Shown piece by piece: positions 61,078 to 64,000 of a stretch of DNA of 64,000 nucleotides. Below the pieces are notes generated by a model. That model ran no database searches and had not been told where the DNA came from. It saw only the letters and a program-made list of their open reading frames with translations. Made by a program: the position numbers and the translations under genes. Position 1 is the stretch's first letter, and the number at the start of each line of letters is the position of its first letter. The DNA comes from JADCRZ01 sp037718865 (GTDB lineage Bacteria > Bacteroidota > Bacteroidia > Chitinophagales > Chitinophagaceae), in the NCBI GenBank assembly GCA_037718865.1, contig JBBJMP010000002.1:372001-436000 (forward strand). Direction: 5' to 3'.

Positions 61078-63006
61078 ATGTTTCCTGCTGGCCCTAAAAT
61101 CTATATTTTATTCTTCTTATTGTTATACCCCCTGTTTCTCGAAGCACAGGTGTGCTCCGGAAGTTTGGGAGACCCAGTGCTCCAGGTTGATTTTGGAACC
61201 GGTTCAGGCCTGGGCAGACCTCTTGACCGGAGCATTACACAATATACTTATAACCCGGCTGATTGTCCCCAGGATGGTTTGTATACCATCATTGACCGCA
61301 CAACAAACTGCAACAACAGCACCTGGCACAGCCTCACAGAAGACCATACCCCAAAAGATGTTAACGGTTATATGATGCTGGTCAACGCCTCCTTTACGCC
61401 AGGAGATTTCTATGTGGATACAGTAAAGGGATTATGTGCAAACACCACGTATGAACTTTCTGCCTGGGTGATGAATATCCTGAAATCCAATGCCTGTAAT
61501 GGCAACGGCATACAACCCAACCTAAGTTTTTCTATTGAAACCCTGAGCGGCACTAAATTAGGAACATACAATTCCGGAGATATACCGCTGTCCTCCTCGC
61601 CTGCCTGGAAACAGTTTGGACTATTTTTTACTACACCTAATACGGCTAACGTGGTTATCCGCCTTACAAACAATGCGCGGGGGGGTTGCGGAAACGACTT
61701 AGTGCTTGATGATATCACATTCAGCCCGTGCGGACCCCTGATTCAGGCAGCTATTGTTGGCAACAATAACTTCACGAACATTCAGATCTGTGAAGACGAT
61801 CCTGCACTTTTCACGTTGAATGCATCGGTCTCTTCCGGGTATGTAAACCCGGTTTATCAATGGCAGTTAAGCACCGATGGGATAAAATGGACGGATATTA
61901 ACGGAGCAAATCAGCTGGCTTATTTCCGAAATCCTAGTGCCCCCGGTAATTATTATTATCGTCTTTCCGTAAATGAACTGGTAAATAATTCCCTTGCGAA
62001 ATGCCGGGTAGCATCTAATGTGCTTAATATAAGCGTAAATAAAAAACCCGTACCTACTGTTTCAGTAAAGGGGCCGGTCTGCGAGGGTGAACAAACTTTC
62101 CTGAGCGCCAAAGGAGGAAGCCGGTATGAATGGTCCGGTCCGGGTGGTTTTGCCGCCTCCGGCCCTGATCCGGGTTTTACAGCGTCGCTTCAAAGCACAG
62201 GCACGTATTATGTCAAGGTTATTACCAGCGCGGGTTGTGATGGCCTTGACTCCATATCATTAAAGGCTTTTCCTAAACCCAGGGCAAGTGCCGGGAAAGA
62301 TGAGACCATTTGCGAAGGACAATCAGTAACGTTCAATGCCACGCCCGGACTAACATATGCATGGTCGCCGGTAAAAGGGCTTTCATCTGCTTCCATTCAT
62401 AATCCCATTGCATCCCCTTCCGACACTACGGTATATATATTAAGATATACAAATAATACCGGTTGCAGTGATACAGACAGCATAAACATCAATGTGCTTA
62501 AAAAACCGGAAGCAGATGCCGGCCCGAATCTCAAAATTTTTGAAGGGGAGCCCGTCACTCTCTATGGCCGGGTTAAAGGTACCAGCGTTCAGTATTACTG
62601 GGCTCCAAACAGGTTTTTAAGCAACAGCAGCTTGCTGTCCCCAACGGCTTATCCTACCGAAAACATCACATACACCTTAAATGTTGTTTCTACTGTTGGG
62701 TGTGGTTTGGCAAAAGATGAAGTATTCGTACGGGTATTTAAAAAGGTAAAAGCGCCGAATGCTTTTTCCCCTAACGGAGATGGCATAAATGATGTTTGGA
62801 AGATTGAATCCCTGGATACTTATCCCGAAGCAAGCATTTCCGTTTTTAACCGCCAGGGACAGGAAGTCTACTTCTCAAAAGGATATAGCAGGGCCTGGGA
62901 TGGCAACTACAACGGAAAGGCGTTACCCGCTGCTACCTATTATTATGTTATAGACCTTAAAAACGATATACGCCTGGTAAGTGGCTGGGTACTGATTGTA
63001 CGATAA
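61078..63006 (+). CDS. Large exported protein with gliding-motility/type IX C-terminal domain
   Basis: 642 residues from ATG at 61078 (a TTG seven codons upstream is in frame). Signal GPKIYILFFLLLYPLFLEAQ. An N-terminal carbohydrate-binding-like domain (FTPGDFYVDTVKGLCANTTYELSAWVMN, about 100-230, Cys-rich) is followed by Ig/PKD-like repeats, e.g. RASAGKDETICEGQSVTFNATPGLTYAWSP and PEADAGPNLKIFEGEPVTLYGRVKG. The end has the CHU_C/gliding_CTERM signature APNAFSPNGDGINDVWKIESLDTYPEASISVFNRQGQEVY...WDGNYNGKALPAATYYYVIDLK. This signal directs secretion by the type IX system and cell-surface attachment, so T9SS genes should exist elsewhere. Likely an adhesin. Confidence 0.88.
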   Translation: MFPAGPKIYILFFLLLYPLFLEAQVCSGSLGDPVLQVDFGTGSGLGRPLDRSITQYTYNPADCPQDGLYTIIDRTTNCNNSTWHSLTEDHTPKDVNGYMMLVNASFTPGDFYVDTVKGLCANTTYELSAWVMNILKSNACNGNGIQPNLSFSIETLSGTKLGTYNSGDIPLSSSPAWKQFGLFFTTPNTANVVIRLTNNARGGCGNDLVLDDITFSPCGPLIQAAIVGNNNFTNIQICEDDPALFTLNASVSSGYVNPVYQWQLSTDGIKWTDINGANQLAYFRNPSAPGNYYYRLSVNELVNNSLAKCRVASNVLNISVNKKPVPTVSVKGPVCEGEQTFLSAKGGSRYEWSGPGGFAASGPDPGFTASLQSTGTYYVKVITSAGCDGLDSISLKAFPKPRASAGKDETICEGQSVTFNATPGLTYAWSPVKGLSSASIHNPIASPSDTTVYILRYTNNTGCSDTDSININVLKKPEADAGPNLKIFEGEPVTLYGRVKGTSVQYYWAPNRFLSNSSLLSPTAYPTENITYTLNVVSTVGCGLAKDEVFVRVFKKVKAPNAFSPNGDGINDVWKIESLDTYPEASISVFNRQGQEVYFSKGYSRAWDGNYNGKALPAATYYYVIDLKNDIRLVSGWVLIVR

Positions 63007-63035
63007 ATTCTTTTTACGCATTATCCGCGGTGGTT

Positions 63036-63043
63036 TAAGTTTG
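63036..63043 (+). promoter_or_regulatory. Candidate -7 box of dapD
   Basis: TAAGTTTG, matching TAnnTTTG, 13 bases before the ATG at 63057. About 19 bases upstream is TTTTTAC, not a perfect -33. Confidence 0.4.
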
Positions 63044-63056
63044 CAGAAACAACAAT

Positions 63057-63899
63057 ATGAAAGAACTGATACTTGAAGCCTGGAACAATCGCGAACTGCT
63101 GAAACAAGCCAAATACTCCGATGCAGTCAGAGCAGTTATCGAAGACGTGGACAAGGGAAGGTTACGAACGGCATCCCCGGCGGCAACAGCCACAGCCGAT
63201 ACAACGGTTGTTCAGGACGACGGTAAATGGCAGGTGAATGAATGGGTTAAGCAGGCCATCCTTTTGTATTTTGGTATCCAGCAAATGGAAACCTATCATT
63301 TACCCCCATTTGAATTTTATGATAAGATGACACTAAAAAGCGATTATGCGTCCCTGGGAGTTCGTGCGGTTCCCCATGCAGTGGCCAGGTATGGAGCTTA
63401 TTTGGCTAAAAATGTGGTGCTGATGCCCAGTTATGTAAACATCGGCGCTTATGTTGATGAGGGCACCATGGTTGACACCTGGGCCACAGTAGGAAGCTGC
63501 GCACAAATTGGAAAAGGCGTACACCTTAGCGGAGGCGTGGGAATAGGCGGAGTATTGGAACCGCTTCAGGCTAAACCGGTGATCATTGAGGACGGATGTT
63601 TTCTTGGTTCAAGGTCTATTGTCGTGGAGGGTGTTAGGGTTGAAAAGGAAGCCGTTCTGGGAGCGAACGTGGTGTTAACCCAAAGCACAAAAATAATCGA
63701 TGTCAGCGGCAATGAACCGGTAGAATATAAAGGAAGAGTGCCGGCACGCAGTGTGGTGATACCCGGAACATATCCGAAAAGATTTCCTGCCGGAGAATAT
63801 CATGTAAGCTGCGCCTTAATTATCGGGCAACGAAAACCAAGCACTGATCTAAAGACCAGTTTAAACGATGCATTACGAGACTTCAATGTATCTGCATAA
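63057..63899 (+). CDS. dapD: Tetrahydrodipicolinate N-succinyltransferase
   Basis: 280 residues. N-terminal helical part (LILEAWNNRELLKQ...AVRAVIEDVDKGRLR) and a left-handed beta-helix of hexapeptide repeats: VVLMPSYVNIGAYVDEGTMVDTWATVGSCAQIGKGVHLSGGVGIGGVLEP and VIIEDGCFLGSRSIVVEGVRVEKEAVLGANVV. The start, length and SCAQIG/GGVGIGG motifs are typical. It catalyses the succinylase branch of lysine and diaminopimelate synthesis in the cytoplasm. Confidence 0.93.
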   Translation: MKELILEAWNNRELLKQAKYSDAVRAVIEDVDKGRLRTASPAATATADTTVVQDDGKWQVNEWVKQAILLYFGIQQMETYHLPPFEFYDKMTLKSDYASLGVRAVPHAVARYGAYLAKNVVLMPSYVNIGAYVDEGTMVDTWATVGSCAQIGKGVHLSGGVGIGGVLEPLQAKPVIIEDGCFLGSRSIVVEGVRVEKEAVLGANVVLTQSTKIIDVSGNEPVEYKGRVPARSVVIPGTYPKRFPAGEYHVSCALIIGQRKPSTDLKTSLNDALRDFNVSA

Positions 63900-63917
63900 G
63901 ATGAGCGGGGCGTTATC

Positions 63918-64000
63918 ATGATAAAAAGCAGCCCTATTACTCTGGCTGGTTTCATCATCACCTTTCTGGGAGCCATTCTGTTTTCAACAAAAGCAATCAT
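63918..64000 (+). CDS. EamA/DMT-family transporter, first 27 residues (continues beyond window)
   Basis: An ATG at 63918 opens a frame running off the window. It begins MIKSSPITLAGFIITFLGA and continues ILFSTKAI, one membrane segment with the FSTKA pattern seen at the start of EamA-type drug/metabolite exporters. Only this segment is visible, so the family is tentative. Confidence 0.55.
   Translation, partial: MIKSSPITLAGFIITFLGAILFSTKAI

Noticed and set aside
1..64000. tRNA or rRNA genes, CRISPR arrays, insertion sequences, prophage
   Set aside because: I looked through the intergenic regions and saw no T-loop motifs, regular direct repeats with spacers, transposase or phage genes. A tRNAscan or repeat search could still find something missed by eye.

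Overview
The window looks like a chromosome segment of an aerobic, free-living member of the Bacteroidota, most likely near the Chitinophagaceae. Four things point there: a SusC/SusD pair, a secreted protein with the gliding/type IX C-terminal domain, an SDR-type threonine dehydrogenase, and -7 promoter boxes of the Bacteroidota form TAnnTTTG. I found no tRNA, rRNA, CRISPR array, transposase or prophage gene. Assignments rest on motif reading and remembered family features; no search was run.

Left part (1-24.8 kb). After the end of a TPM-domain protein comes a minus-strand catabolic operon (412-3630): an RraA-like aldolase, a galactonate-dehydratase-like enolase-superfamily enzyme and a TIM-barrel isomerase, all with export-type N termini. 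A six-gene cox-like cluster follows (3906-10466: coxG-S-L-M-D-E, minus strand). Its large subunit carries the form II signature AYRGAGR, so the substrate is uncertain and need not be CO. Next are a PIG-L deacetylase, an aspartokinase resembling the ectoine-cluster type, an AI-2E family permease and an Omp85-like barrel. A second molybdenum hydroxylase, xanthine dehydrogenase xdhA-xdhB-xdhC (16505-21239, plus strand), is followed by a Gfo/Idh/MocA oxidoreductase, a sulfatase-modifying-factor-like protein lacking the active-site cysteines, and ApbE.

Middle part (25-46 kb). This is mostly housekeeping: threonine dehydrogenase, KdsA, aconitase, MiaA, CCA-adding enzyme, a GT9 glycosyltransferase, threonylcarbamoyl-AMP synthase and SucC. 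Embedded in it is a little-described plus-strand stretch (30669-35516): histidine kinase, response regulator, an uncharacterised 154-residue protein translationally coupled to a small membrane protein, then two exported proteins of unknown function. Next to sucC are a cupin and an outer-membrane barrel. A metal-type cluster (43051-46805) holds a short HYC-type peptide, an HMA protein, a TlpA-like thioredoxin and a TonB-dependent receptor. A TTTAG...CTAAA palindrome lies at the receptor's promoter.

Right part (46.9-64 kb). An AraC regulator is divergent from a polysaccharide-utilisation-type locus: SusC, SusD, a PQQ dehydrogenase with an inserted cytochrome c domain, a double DUF1080 protein and a PmoA-like DUF6807 protein. 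The set suggests uptake and oxidative attack on a glycoside in the cell envelope. A REP/MITE-like element, a putative porin, purine nucleoside phosphorylase, a type IX-sorted protein, DapD and the start of an EamA transporter close the window.

Several short repeat families recur between genes: a GCAGATTCGC-type palindrome at gene ends, CACATTTG repeats before start codons, and GGTTGGTG hairpins. Some -7 boxes lie only 4 nt from the start codon, suggesting leaderless transcripts.
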